Shown: piece by piece, positions 1-6,309 of the stretch
Position numbering within the stretch: position 1 is the stretch's first letter
How the letters are laid out: every line of letters starts with the position of its first letter
DNA from: Porticoccaceae bacterium
GTDB taxonomy: Bacteria; Pseudomonadota; Gammaproteobacteria; Pseudomonadales; Porticoccaceae
Direction: 5' to 3'
DNA length: 11,781 nucleotides
Assembly (NCBI GenBank): GCA_023255165.1
Contig: JALRJD010000066.1
Coordinates: 1 to 11,781, forward strand
Made by a program: the position numbers and the translations under genes
The notes under the pieces: generated by a model
Told to the model about the DNA's origin: nothing
Databases searched by the model: none
The model's input: the letters and a program-made list of their open reading frames with translations, nothing else

Positions 1-130
1 CCTTCAATCATTGTTTTTAGTCGACTACATGCTGTAATCTTTGTACTGTGTGTAGTATTAAAGCCTTTGCGGAACTTCCTAACGTGACCTTTTCTAATAG
101 GTTCACTAACGAACAAACCCGGAATGTTCT
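1..130. other. AT-richer left edge, no supported gene
   Basis: This stretch is visibly more AT-rich than the rest. Open frames exist on both strands (for example a minus frame containing KGHVRKFRKGFNTTHSTK), but none has a start, a ribosome site or a family I recognise. It probably belongs to a third piece of DNA joined to the katG fragment at about 130. Confidence 0.4.
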
Positions 131-271
131 CTTCCCCAAAATCAGTGGGCGGTAAATGATCCGGACGCACTGTCTGAAGTGATTTCAGCACTCGAGACCG
201 TACAGGGGGATTTCAATAGCGGTCTCGCCGACGGCAAGCAGGTCTCTTTGGCTGACGTGATAGTGCTGGCA
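131..271 (+). pseudogene. katG: katG (catalase-peroxidase) internal fragment
   Basis: About 47 codons read in one plus frame as a piece of the C-terminal half of a catalase-peroxidase. Recognisable stretches are WAVNDPDALSEVISALE (codons from 146) and GKQVSLADVIVLA (ending at 271). These match the family pattern 'W.VN.P..L..VL..LE.IQ..FN....GGK.VSLADLIVLAG'. Family resemblance is from memory, not from a search. There is no start or stop of its own: a stop lies in frame at 107-109, homology seems to begin near 131, and it ends exactly where the oppositely oriented pstC sequence begins. It cannot encode a working enzyme, since it lacks the haem site and most of both domains. It is either a remnant of a rearrangement or a chimeric join in the source assembly. 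Confidence 0.72.
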
Positions 272-434
272 GTGCGCACCAGAGTGCCATGTGGGCGCCA
301 TAATAGGAGGGCAATGAGTGAATGTTGCGGATGCCACCCAGCGGCTTGGCGACCGCAAGAGAGCGGCTGCGGCCCAGGTAGAAGGCAAAAACACCGAGCC
401 CGAGTATCAAGATAAGAATATTTGTCGCTTGCAT
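213..434 (-). pseudogene. pstC: pstC 5' fragment, phosphate ABC transporter permease (truncated)
   Basis: The minus frame from ATG 434 reads as the N-terminus of a long-type gammaproteobacterial PstC. It has a membrane segment (residues 4-20, TNILILILGLGVFAFYL), then RSRSLAVAK and the motif HSLPSYYGAHMALWCALPAL. Normal PstC of this type is many hundreds of residues with several membrane spans; here the match stops after about 58 residues (near 261). The frame then runs into unrelated sequence and a TGA, giving only 73 codons. It follows pstS by about 76 bp in the same direction, the usual pst operon order. Upstream sequence has only a weak GGGA ribosome site. PstC would form the inner-membrane channel for phosphate with PstA, driven by PstB. 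As it stands the gene is broken at the junction with the katG fragment. Confidence 0.75.
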
Positions 435-458
435 ATTGCTGGCAAAATCCCGTCAGAT

Positions 459-490
459 AAAAAACAGCCCGACCTAAGTGGCCGGGCCGT
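459..490 (-). terminator. Rho-independent terminator or attenuator between pstS and pstC
   Basis: Reading the minus strand, an 11-bp stem (490-480 pairing with 474-464, two G-T wobbles) with a 5-nt loop ACTTA is followed by six T residues (464-459). It sits just after the pstS stop and before the pstC start. In many bacteria a partial terminator here lets far more binding protein be made than permease; that role is inferred. Confidence 0.8.
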
Positions 491-510
491 ACTGTGACAA
501 CTTATGGTTG

Positions 511-1581
511 TTATTTCAATGCTTCTTTACCAGTCATCGGCACCAGATTGCGGGTGTTCTCGGCCATGGCTCTGCGCATCTTGGTGGGCAGTGGAATCAT
601 GCCTTTTTCGGCCAGATAACCTTCTTCACCCCAGGCTTTTTCGCTGGTGAACTCATTCAGGTAGCCGGCGATTCCGGGTACCACACCAACGTGAGCTTTC
701 TTCACATAGAAGAACAGTGGGCGTGAAATGGGGTAGGACTTGTCGGCGATGGAATCAAAGGTTGGCGCCACTGATTCAATCATCGAGCCCTGAACCTTGT
801 CGGCATTCTGATCGAGGAAGCTAAAGCCAAAGACACCCAGCGCTTCTGGATTGGCTTCGAGTTTTTGTACGATCAGATTGTCATTTTCGCCAGCTTCGAT
901 ATAGGCGCCGTCTTCACGAATGGTGTGACACACTGATTTGTATCGGCTTTTGTCGCTACTTTTCAGCGCGGCAATCCAGTCGAACTTTTTGCAGCCACCT
1001 TCCATGCCGAGCTCAGCAAATGCGTCGCGGGTGCCGGAGGTTGGCGGGGGGCCCAAGACTTCAATCGCGGTATCAGGCAGCGCTGGATTGACGTCGCGCC
1101 AGGTCTTGTAAGGGTTGTCGATCAATTCACCAGCATTGGGACCTGGCACCTTGGCCGCCAGCGCCAGAAAGATATCCTTGCGATCCAGATTCAACAGTTC
1201 GGCCTCCACCGAGTTGGCGATCACAATGCCGTCAAAACCGATTTGCACTTCAATAATCTCTTTTACGCCGTTGTCCTGACACTGCTGGAACTCGGAGGCT
1301 TTGATGCGTCGTGAGGAGTTGGTGATATCCGGGTATTTAGTGCCAACACCGCCGCAGAATAGCTTCATGCCGCCACCCGAACCGGTGGATTCAATCTTTG
1401 GCGTGGGCTTGCCACTGGATCGGCCATAGCGCTCAGCTACCACCGTGGAAAAGGGGTATACAGTCGAGGAACCGACTACTTCAATACTGTCGCGAGCCAC
1501 AGCCGACGATGTGGCTGTCACAGAGGCTGCTGCAAATAACGCCAGGGAACATATGGCGGTAAACTTTTTACGCTGGTTCAT
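511..1581 (-). CDS. pstS: PstS-family periplasmic phosphate-binding protein
   Basis: This 356-residue protein would capture phosphate in the periplasm and hand it to the PstCAB transporter. A Sec signal peptide is clear (basic MNQRKK, hydrophobic core 7-20, likely cleavage after AVA29). The mature part begins DSIEVVGSSTVYPFST. The phosphate-site loops GSST (37-40), STGSGGG (65-71) and NSSRR (88-92) are present in the usual order, and the length is typical. The start is ATG 1581 because GGAG lies six bases upstream; an upstream in-frame GTG at 1593 would place the ribosome site inside the gene. A pho box (1690-1707) and a TAACCT -10 lie upstream on the same strand, so PhoB control is very likely. 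It is first in a pst operon whose second gene, pstC, is truncated at the window edge. Two cysteines near C76 and C101 may form a disulfide. Confidence 0.93.
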   Translation of the reverse strand: MNQRKKFTAICSLALFAAASVTATSSAVARDSIEVVGSSTVYPFSTVVAERYGRSSGKPTPKIESTGSGGGMKLFCGGVGTKYPDITNSSRRIKASEFQQCQDNGVKEIIEVQIGFDGIVIANSVEAELLNLDRKDIFLALAAKVPGPNAGELIDNPYKTWRDVNPALPDTAIEVLGPPPTSGTRDAFAELGMEGGCKKFDWIAALKSSDKSRYKSVCHTIREDGAYIEAGENDNLIVQKLEANPEALGVFGFSFLDQNADKVQGSMIESVAPTFDSIADKSYPISRPLFFYVKKAHVGVVPGIAGYLNEFTSEKAWGEEGYLAEKGMIPLPTKMRRAMAENTRNLVPMTGKEALK

Positions 1582-1601
1582 ATCTATCTCCACAATCAGG
1601 C

Positions 1602-1621
1602 AAGTTGTTCTCGAGCAACTT
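1602..1621 (-). other. Inverted repeat in pstS leader
   Basis: AAGTTG (1602-1607) and CAACTT (1616-1621) form a perfect 6-bp stem with an 8-base loop inside the likely pstS 5' leader, about 20 bases before the ATG. It could stabilise the mRNA or shape ribosome access; no function is demonstrated. Confidence 0.35.
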
Positions 1622-1673
1622 CTCCTCAGGCACGAAGGCTATAAAAGGAGCTGCTGCAAATAATTACCCGCTC

Positions 1674-1707
1674 AGGTTATTGGGTTTATATGACAGAAAT
1701 ATGACAA
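1674..1707 (-). promoter_or_regulatory. Pho box and -10 of the pstS promoter
   Basis: On the minus strand TTGTCAT (1707-1701) and CTGTCAT (1696-1690) repeat at exactly 11 bp, the classic PhoB dimer site. Ten bases further comes TAACCT (1679-1674), a reasonable -10. PhoB normally replaces the -35 contact and lies about 10 bp from the -10, as here. It points toward pstS. Confidence 0.88.
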
Positions 1708-1766
1708 CGGTTAAGCAAGAATACAGTTGATGGCATTTTTATGGCTGGTTTATGTCAATTTTATGG

Positions 1767-1817
1767 CTGTCATATTATTGTCATATTACAGACATAGAGT
1801 TGTCACTCGACTGTCAC
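1767..1817 (+). promoter_or_regulatory. Extended pho box array (five 11-bp-spaced units) upstream of porin
   Basis: Units start at 1767 CTGTCAT, 1778 TTGTCAT, 1789 CAGACAT, 1800 TTGTCAC and 1811 CTGTCAC, all spaced exactly 11 bp on the plus strand. Four of the five are near-perfect PhoB half-sites; the middle one is degenerate but in register. This would hold several PhoB molecules in a row on one helix face. It faces the porin. Confidence 0.85.
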
Positions 1818-1829
1818 ATTGCAGCGAAC

Positions 1830-1873
1830 GTTTTTAACGCATGTTTGACGCCTGTTTAACGCCTATTTAACGA
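1830..1873 (+). repeat. Four tandem 11-bp imperfect repeats next to the porin promoter
   Basis: The units are GTTTTTAACGC (1830-1840), ATGTTTGACGC (1841-1851), CTGTTTAACGC (1852-1862) and CTATTTAACGA (1863-1873). Consensus is CTGTTTAACGC. They share the 11-bp period and the CTGT start of pho units but not the CAT core, and are 3 bp out of register with the array upstream. A weak -10 candidate, GATACA (1882-1887), follows. They may be degenerate PhoB sites nearest the promoter or sites for another protein. Confidence 0.7.
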
Positions 1874-1930
1874 ATAGTTGCGATACAACATTCGTCAGCT
1901 ATGCACATTTTCAACCTTTGGGGATTTTGT

Positions 1931-2896
1931 ATGAAACAACTACTTTTATCTGCCGCCGTGGCCTCCGCTTTAAGCCTGTCATCCTATGGCTTTGCCGATG
2001 GCCCTATCGACAGCACTATCTACGGAAAAGTGAATGTCTCTGTGGTCAATCAGGACAGCGGCTCCAGTGACCAATGGAAACTCAACAGCAATGCCTCACG
2101 CCTTGGTGTGAAAGGCAAAACCGAAATCGCCGATGGCCTCTACGCTGTCTATAAAGCGGAATTTGAAGTCTGTGTTGACGATGGCGACTGCAAGGGCCAG
2201 ACCTTTACCCAGCGCAATATTATGGGCGGCATCCGCGGCAGCTTCGGCACAATCTGGGCTGGCCACCACGACACACCAACCAAACTGGCCCAAAACAAGA
2301 TCGATCTGTTCAACGACCTCGAAGGTGATATGAAGAATACCTTTGAAGGCGAAAACCGCGTCTCCAATATGGTTGCCTACAGCTCACCGGAGATCAACGG
2401 TTTCGCCGCGACAGTGGCAATGATTCCTGCGGAAGGTGCAGATGTGGATCAGGATGGTCAAGACGATACTGGCCTCGCCGACGGCATGTCCTACTCGGTT
2501 AGCTATACCATGGATAATCTGTATGTGGCACTGGCTGGCGATCAGGACGTAGACAAGCAGGACCTGGTGCGCCTGGTTGCCCAGTACACCATCGACGATC
2601 TGCAGCTGGGTCTGATGTACCAGCAAAACGAAGACAACCTCGGCACCAAGGATGAGTCCGGATTCTTTATCAGCGCGGCCTACAAAATCGACAAGACCAC
2701 TTTGAAGGCGCAGTACGGCTCTATTGAAGATGATGTGGACGGCGATAAAGAAGAGACATTGTCGCTGGGCGCCGATTACAAACTGGCCAAAAGCACCAAA
2801 CTCTTTCTGTTTTACACTGATAACACAGACTCTTCTGTCGGCTCAGCCGATGTTGAAGACAGTGCCTTTGGTGTCGGTATGGAGCACAAATTCTAA
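1931..2896 (+). CDS. Gram-negative outer-membrane porin, PhoB-controlled
   Basis: This 321-residue protein has a signal peptide (MKQLLLSAAV..., cleavage likely after GFA22). It then starts with STIYGKVNVSV, the typical first strand of the general porin (Porin_4) family, followed by SRLGVKGKTEIADGLYAVYKAE, also typical. Alternating polar and hydrophobic strands run to the C-terminal HKF, the phenylalanine-ended sorting signal for the BAM machinery. The start is ATG 1931 because GGGGA lies eight bases upstream; ATG 1901 would put ten extra residues before the signal peptide. The protein is rich in Asp and Glu, with a run DVDQDGQDDT at 171-180 that resembles a calcium-binding loop. The upstream repeats predict induction under phosphate starvation, so it may pass phosphate or phosphorylated compounds. 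It is not the OprO/OprP type as far as I can see. Transcription likely stops at the hairpin just downstream. Confidence 0.88.
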   Translation: MKQLLLSAAVASALSLSSYGFADGPIDSTIYGKVNVSVVNQDSGSSDQWKLNSNASRLGVKGKTEIADGLYAVYKAEFEVCVDDGDCKGQTFTQRNIMGGIRGSFGTIWAGHHDTPTKLAQNKIDLFNDLEGDMKNTFEGENRVSNMVAYSSPEINGFAATVAMIPAEGADVDQDGQDDTGLADGMSYSVSYTMDNLYVALAGDQDVDKQDLVRLVAQYTIDDLQLGLMYQQNEDNLGTKDESGFFISAAYKIDKTTLKAQYGSIEDDVDGDKEETLSLGADYKLAKSTKLFLFYTDNTDSSVGSADVEDSAFGVGMEHKF

Positions 2897-2918
2897 GCTG
2901 GTTTGCAACCACTTGGCA

Positions 2919-3446
2919 CTAGTGATCAGAAGGCGGGCCCAGCGGGCTCGCCTTTTTTTTCAGCTCTTCAACATGATCAATCAAGGTATCAACCGTCGCC
3001 TTGAGCAGATCCAGCTCGTCGAGACTAAGGTCGTTTAACTGCTCAAGGTTGTATTCAATGGTATCGATAATACGCTTGTGAGGGCGCTGCATCGGGCGCA
3101 TAAAATAGGTGGTAACCGTCGCCACAATAGCGCCAAAAAACAGCACCGAGCCAACCACAATCCAGATGCCGCCAAACAGCAGCGCCATCCCGGAGTGAGG
3201 TTTGTCGGCGATTCCAGCGGTTGAGAAAGCCGCCACTCCCCAATAGAGTGCCTCGCCGTACGAGCTGATGGGCGTGTCCGCAACATGCCGCTCCGCAAAA
3301 TAAACCGCCGCCGCAAACAGCATCCACAGCACAACCAATAACAGCACCATTTTGGTAAAAGGTGTGTGTTGGTAAACATCGTCAACGAATCGTTTCAGGC
3401 GTGGCACTGTGGTTCGCAAGCGCATTTTGTCGCGAGCCATGGCCAT
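2919..3446 (-). CDS. Small two-TM ion-channel-like membrane protein with altered filter
   Basis: This 175-residue inner-membrane protein has the layout of a bacterial two-TM potassium channel (Ion_trans_2 type): TM1 at about 32-51, a re-entrant pore helix near 64-74, and TM2 at about 87-115. After TM2 comes a cytoplasmic acidic helix (DTIEYNLEQLNDLSLDELDLLKA, roughly 128-150) that could be a coiled coil. Where a potassium channel has TVGYG, this protein has FSTAGIADKP (74-83), so potassium selectivity is doubtful. The start ATG overlaps the stop of the upstream SDR gene (TAATG), suggesting translational coupling. Further in-frame ATGs at codons 3 and 8 are possible. The last residues (KKKASPLGPPSDH) are encoded by the porin terminator hairpin, so the C-terminal tail is probably free to vary. 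What it conducts is unknown. Confidence 0.75.
   Translation of the reverse strand: MAMARDKMRLRTTVPRLKRFVDDVYQHTPFTKMVLLLVVLWMLFAAAVYFAERHVADTPISSYGEALYWGVAAFSTAGIADKPHSGMALLFGGIWIVVGSVLFFGAIVATVTTYFMRPMQRPHKRIIDTIEYNLEQLNDLSLDELDLLKATVDTLIDHVEELKKKASPLGPPSDH
2930..2960 (+). terminator. Rho-independent terminator of the porin gene
   Basis: An 11-bp stem AAGGCGGGCCC (2930-2940) and GGGCTCGCCTT (2944-2954), with one G-T wobble and an AGC loop, runs into eight T residues (2953-2960). It lies inside the 3' end of the convergent channel gene. Confidence 0.9.
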
Positions 3447-4246
3447 TACTCGACCGCCGGCATGGCCGCCGACCCGGCCAAAATGCCACCGTCAATATTC
3501 AGCTCGGCGCCGGTCATATAGGGCACCTCGTCAGACCCGAGCATAATCGCCACCGCGGCAACTTCCTCAACCTCACCAAATCGGTGAGCCGGAATCGCAG
3601 CGGTCATGGCTTTGAGTCGCTGCTCACGCTTTTCGCCATCGCCGAGCATCGGGTCCCAGATCGGCGTCATAATCGCCGCCGGATGAATCGAGTTACAGCG
3701 GATATTCAAACCCTGCCCGGCGCAGTAGAGCGCAACGGTTTTGGTATGGTTGCGCACCGCCGCTTTGGACGAAGCATAGGCCGCCGCATCCGGCACACCC
3801 ACCAGTCCGGAGCGCGACGACATATTGATAATGGCGCCGGATTTGGTCGGCCGCATGGCGCGGATGGCATATTTGCAGCCAAGGAATACGCCGTCGAGAT
3901 TAATTCGATGTACGCGGCGCCAGCTTTCAAGGCTTGCCTGCTCAGGGTTCTGCTGCCGGCCATCGGTTTCTAGACCGGTGATGCCGGCATTGTTGACCAG
4001 AATATCCAGCCGCCCCTTTTGCTGATTAACTTTCCCCATTAGCTGTTGCCACTCTGACTCGTTTGACACATCAAGGGGCTCAAAGACGGCACTGTCACCC
4101 AGCGCCTCGGCCACGGCCTGACCCGAGCTCTCGATGTCGGTGAGATAAACAAAGGCGCCCTCATTGACAAAAGCCCGGGCAATGGCTGCACCGATTCCGC
4201 TGGCGGCGCCGGTGATCAAAGCAATTTTTCCTGTTAGGCGATTCAT
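3446..4246 (-). CDS. SDR-family NAD(P)-dependent oxidoreductase
   Basis: This 266-residue classical short-chain dehydrogenase has all the family marks: cofactor motif TGAASGIG (12-19), Asp37 at the end of strand 2 (favours NAD over NADP), NNAG (85-88), catalytic Ser143 or Ser144, and Tyr157-x3-Lys161 in AAYASSKAA. The C-terminal MTGAELNIDGG is also standard. It oxidises or reduces an alcohol/ketone pair; the substrate cannot be read from the sequence. The region after the active site, IHPAAIMTPIWDPMLG, resembles hydroxysteroid or cyclic-alcohol dehydrogenases of this superfamily, a weak hint only. The start is ATG 4246, because the family begins just before the glycine motif; a 43-residue upstream extension has no matching sequence. 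The ribosome site is weak. It is co-directional with and overlaps the channel gene. Confidence 0.88.
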   Translation of the reverse strand: MNRLTGKIALITGAASGIGAAIARAFVNEGAFVYLTDIESSGQAVAEALGDSAVFEPLDVSNESEWQQLMGKVNQQKGRLDILVNNAGITGLETDGRQQNPEQASLESWRRVHRINLDGVFLGCKYAIRAMRPTKSGAIINMSSRSGLVGVPDAAAYASSKAAVRNHTKTVALYCAGQGLNIRCNSIHPAAIMTPIWDPMLGDGEKREQRLKAMTAAIPAHRFGEVEEVAAVAIMLGSDEVPYMTGAELNIDGGILAGSAAMPAVE

Positions 4247-4483
4247 ATTAAAAGATTCACTTTTTGTGGTTTGGTTTTGCGTCGTTTTCCTGTTTAGTTT
4301 TAGCTGATCAAGAGAAGACTGGCCACAGATTTGGCCCACTACATGTCCAATTAAATACCCAAATAAATAACGCAAGCATGCTCTGGATTATCTTTGCCGG
4401 CGTTCCGCCGCAAGTGCAGACATTCGTCCTGCTCATCGCTAAACTGTTGCAGTCAAAATCACCACCTTTCAGGACGGCTGCAT

Positions 4484-4960
4484 ATGAATAACAACCATTT
4501 ACTGTCAATTTTTGTCACCGGCTGGCTGCTGTCGGCGAATGCCTTTAGCGCCTGTGACTTTGATACCGACGATGCAGACTCGCCCAACTTTATGGATCGC
4601 ATTGCCGACTGCGAAAAGCAGCCAGAGGCGGAGAAGAACGGCAAACGGAATAGCAGCCCGGCAGCGACCAAACTCTACGGCGAGGGCACCGTGGACCCGC
4701 TATCAGGTATGGCCGAGCGGCCGGTTGTGGCGCCCGGCTCAATGAATCACAGCCCGGGCAAATCCTTTGCTGCACGCCAGCATTACTCGCTGCGTCCGGA
4801 TGCCAAGTTTGAAGAGTCGGTGACCATCGCTATTCAGCGGCTGCATATTGAGATGGCGCACTACTGTGCCAAGGGCTGGACAATCGAGAAGCAGTGGACG
4901 GAACCGGATGCGCGAGTGGAGGGGGATTTTTACCTGCATTTTTTATTTAGATGCAGCTAA
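4484..4960 (+). CDS. Hypothetical small exported protein
   Basis: This 158-residue protein has a signal peptide (MNNNHLLSIFVTGWLLSANA) and cleavage near FSA/C. The residues before the cysteine (AFSAC) are close to, but not, a good lipobox, so it is either periplasmic or a lipoprotein. Four cysteines in the mature part (after the signal, in DCEK, in HYCAKGW and in the C-terminal RCS) suggest two disulfides. The middle is low in hydrophobicity and rich in Pro, Ser and Gly. A better-structured C-terminal part (about 110-158) has an amphipathic helix AIQRLHIEMAHYCAKGW. I recognise no family. The start at 4484 is supported by AGGACGG at 4471-4477; an upstream extension to 4394 lacks this. It is divergent from the SDR gene and convergent with phoR. 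Its stop codon lies within the first 24-bp tandem repeat. Confidence 0.7.
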   Translation: MNNNHLLSIFVTGWLLSANAFSACDFDTDDADSPNFMDRIADCEKQPEAEKNGKRNSSPAATKLYGEGTVDPLSGMAERPVVAPGSMNHSPGKSFAARQHYSLRPDAKFEESVTIAIQRLHIEMAHYCAKGWTIEKQWTEPDARVEGDFYLHFLFRCS

Positions 4961-5016
4961 GGGCTTTTTCTAACGACAGGCTAAGGGCTTTTTCTAACGA
5001 CGGGCTAAGGGCTTCT
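4957..5016. repeat. 24-bp tandem repeats between two convergent gene ends
   Basis: Two full copies (4957-4980 and 4981-5004) differ at one base (ACAGG versus ACGGG), and a 12-base partial third copy starts at 5005. The first copy carries the TAA stop of the exported protein; the last overlaps the phoR stop region. The unit begins CTAAGGGCTTTTTCTAACGA. No hairpin with a T-run is formed, so it is not an obvious terminator. Confidence 0.9.
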
Positions 5017-6280
5017 ACCCCAGATTATTCGGAAAGCGGCAGATAAATTCGGCACCATGACCGAGGCGGCTATAGATCTTCAATTCGCCATCGCAGCGAT
5101 TGAGCGCATGCTTGACGATCGCCAGTCCCAATCCGGTGCCGCCGGTATCGGAGTTGCGGCTGCTGTCTCCGCGATAAAAACGTTCGGTCAGGCGTGGAAT
5201 ATCCACCGCATCTATACCGACGCCATCATCCTTGACTGACACATTGATAAAACCACCGTACCGCGAGACTTTAACCGCCACAGACGCGCCTTTGGGATTA
5301 TGGCGCACGGCATTAAAGACAATATTGCCCAGCACGCTGCGCATATCTTTTGGATCAGCCGCGATACGACAATCGGGCTCACATTCCAGCGAAATAACAT
5401 GTCTGCCATCGCTGAGCAGTTCGGCCTCGGCGACTATGCTCTGCAACAGCTCGTGCAGGTTGAGGTTTTCCACCGCCGGTTTTTGATTATCCGACTCAAG
5501 CCGTGAGATAAGAATAAGGTCATTGGCCAGGGCTTCCATCCGTGACACCTGGCTGGACATCTGGCTAAAGGCTTTGTCGAACATTTCGCTGTTGCCGGGA
5601 ATATCGCTCAACGTTTCCAGATAGCCGCGCATGACCGTCAGCGGCGTGCGCAACTCGTGTGACACATTGCCGACAAACTCCTTGCGCAGCTGCTCAAGAT
5701 TGGTGATGCGGGTGACATCGGTGACCACCAGAACAATTTCATCATCGCCAAAGTAAGAGGCGGAAAGCTGCAGGATGCGCCCGGACTGGCTGACCGAAGA
5801 GAGAGTGATTGAGCCGTCGAGTTCTTTCTGCGAGATATAGCGAACAAATACCGGATCGCGAATCAGGTTGATGACCGCTGTGCCACGGTCGGATGAACGC
5901 AGACCGAGCAGAGCGGCCGCCGAGCCATTCCACCAGTCGATATTGAGATCACTGCGCAGTACCAGAATGCCCTCTTCCAGCGCTTCGGTCAGTCGGGTTA
6001 TGCGATTGATCGTGCGGCGCATGCGCTCCTGGGTACGGCGATGACGGCGGCGCTGGCGGTTGAGGGTGTCGCTGATCTCGCCCCACACGCCATCGGCATC
6101 TGGCGGAATGCCACGCATGCCTTTATCGATCCAGCGAAACAGTTTCGAGATGATGCGAAAGGCCCAGACGATGTAGGCGACAAGGCCGAGCAGAATTATT
6201 TCAAACGGGGCGCCGAGACTGAGACCAAACAGCACAGAGAACAGGCTTATCAGCACTACGCGCCATATCTCTGTATGCAT
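5015..6280 (-). CDS. phoR: PhoR, phosphate-sensing sensor histidine kinase
   Basis: This 421-residue inner-membrane kinase phosphorylates PhoB when phosphate is scarce. Two membrane segments (about 7-22 and 26-45) have almost no periplasmic loop, as in PhoR. A basic linker (76-92) is followed by a PAS domain (about 95-190), then the dimerisation helix with H-box SHELRTPL (phospho-acceptor His208). The ATPase domain shows N box NIVFNAVRHN (319-328), G1 DDGVGI (351-356), F box ERFYR (366-370) and G2 GGTGLGLAIV (380-389). All catalytic residues are present and the length is normal. It lies 17-29 bases after phoB in one operon. The start is uncertain: ATG 6280 is preferred by family length, but TTG 6292 has AAGGG ten bases upstream and would add four residues. 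The gene ends on the edge of the 24-bp repeats. Confidence 0.94.
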   Translation of the reverse strand: MHTEIWRVVLISLFSVLFGLSLGAPFEIILLGLVAYIVWAFRIISKLFRWIDKGMRGIPPDADGVWGEISDTLNRQRRRHRRTQERMRRTINRITRLTEALEEGILVLRSDLNIDWWNGSAAALLGLRSSDRGTAVINLIRDPVFVRYISQKELDGSITLSSVSQSGRILQLSASYFGDDEIVLVVTDVTRITNLEQLRKEFVGNVSHELRTPLTVMRGYLETLSDIPGNSEMFDKAFSQMSSQVSRMEALANDLILISRLESDNQKPAVENLNLHELLQSIVAEAELLSDGRHVISLECEPDCRIAADPKDMRSVLGNIVFNAVRHNPKGASVAVKVSRYGGFINVSVKDDGVGIDAVDIPRLTERFYRGDSSRNSDTGGTGLGLAIVKHALNRCDGELKIYSRLGHGAEFICRFPNNLG

Positions 6281-6309
6281 TCCCGGTCGCAAAGAATTTA
6301 AACCCTTGT

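Noticed and set aside
2919..2960. The porin terminator as bidirectional
   Set aside because: The T-run follows the stem only in the plus direction; the minus side continues with mixed bases.
4247..4375. 43-residue N-terminal extension of the SDR protein
   Set aside because: Classical SDRs begin just before the glycine motif, and the extension has no signal or family feature.
4398..4410. CGGCG-TTC-CGCCG hairpin upstream of the exported protein
   Set aside because: Only a 5-bp stem with a 3-base loop and no T-run or promoter relation; likely chance in GC-rich sequence.
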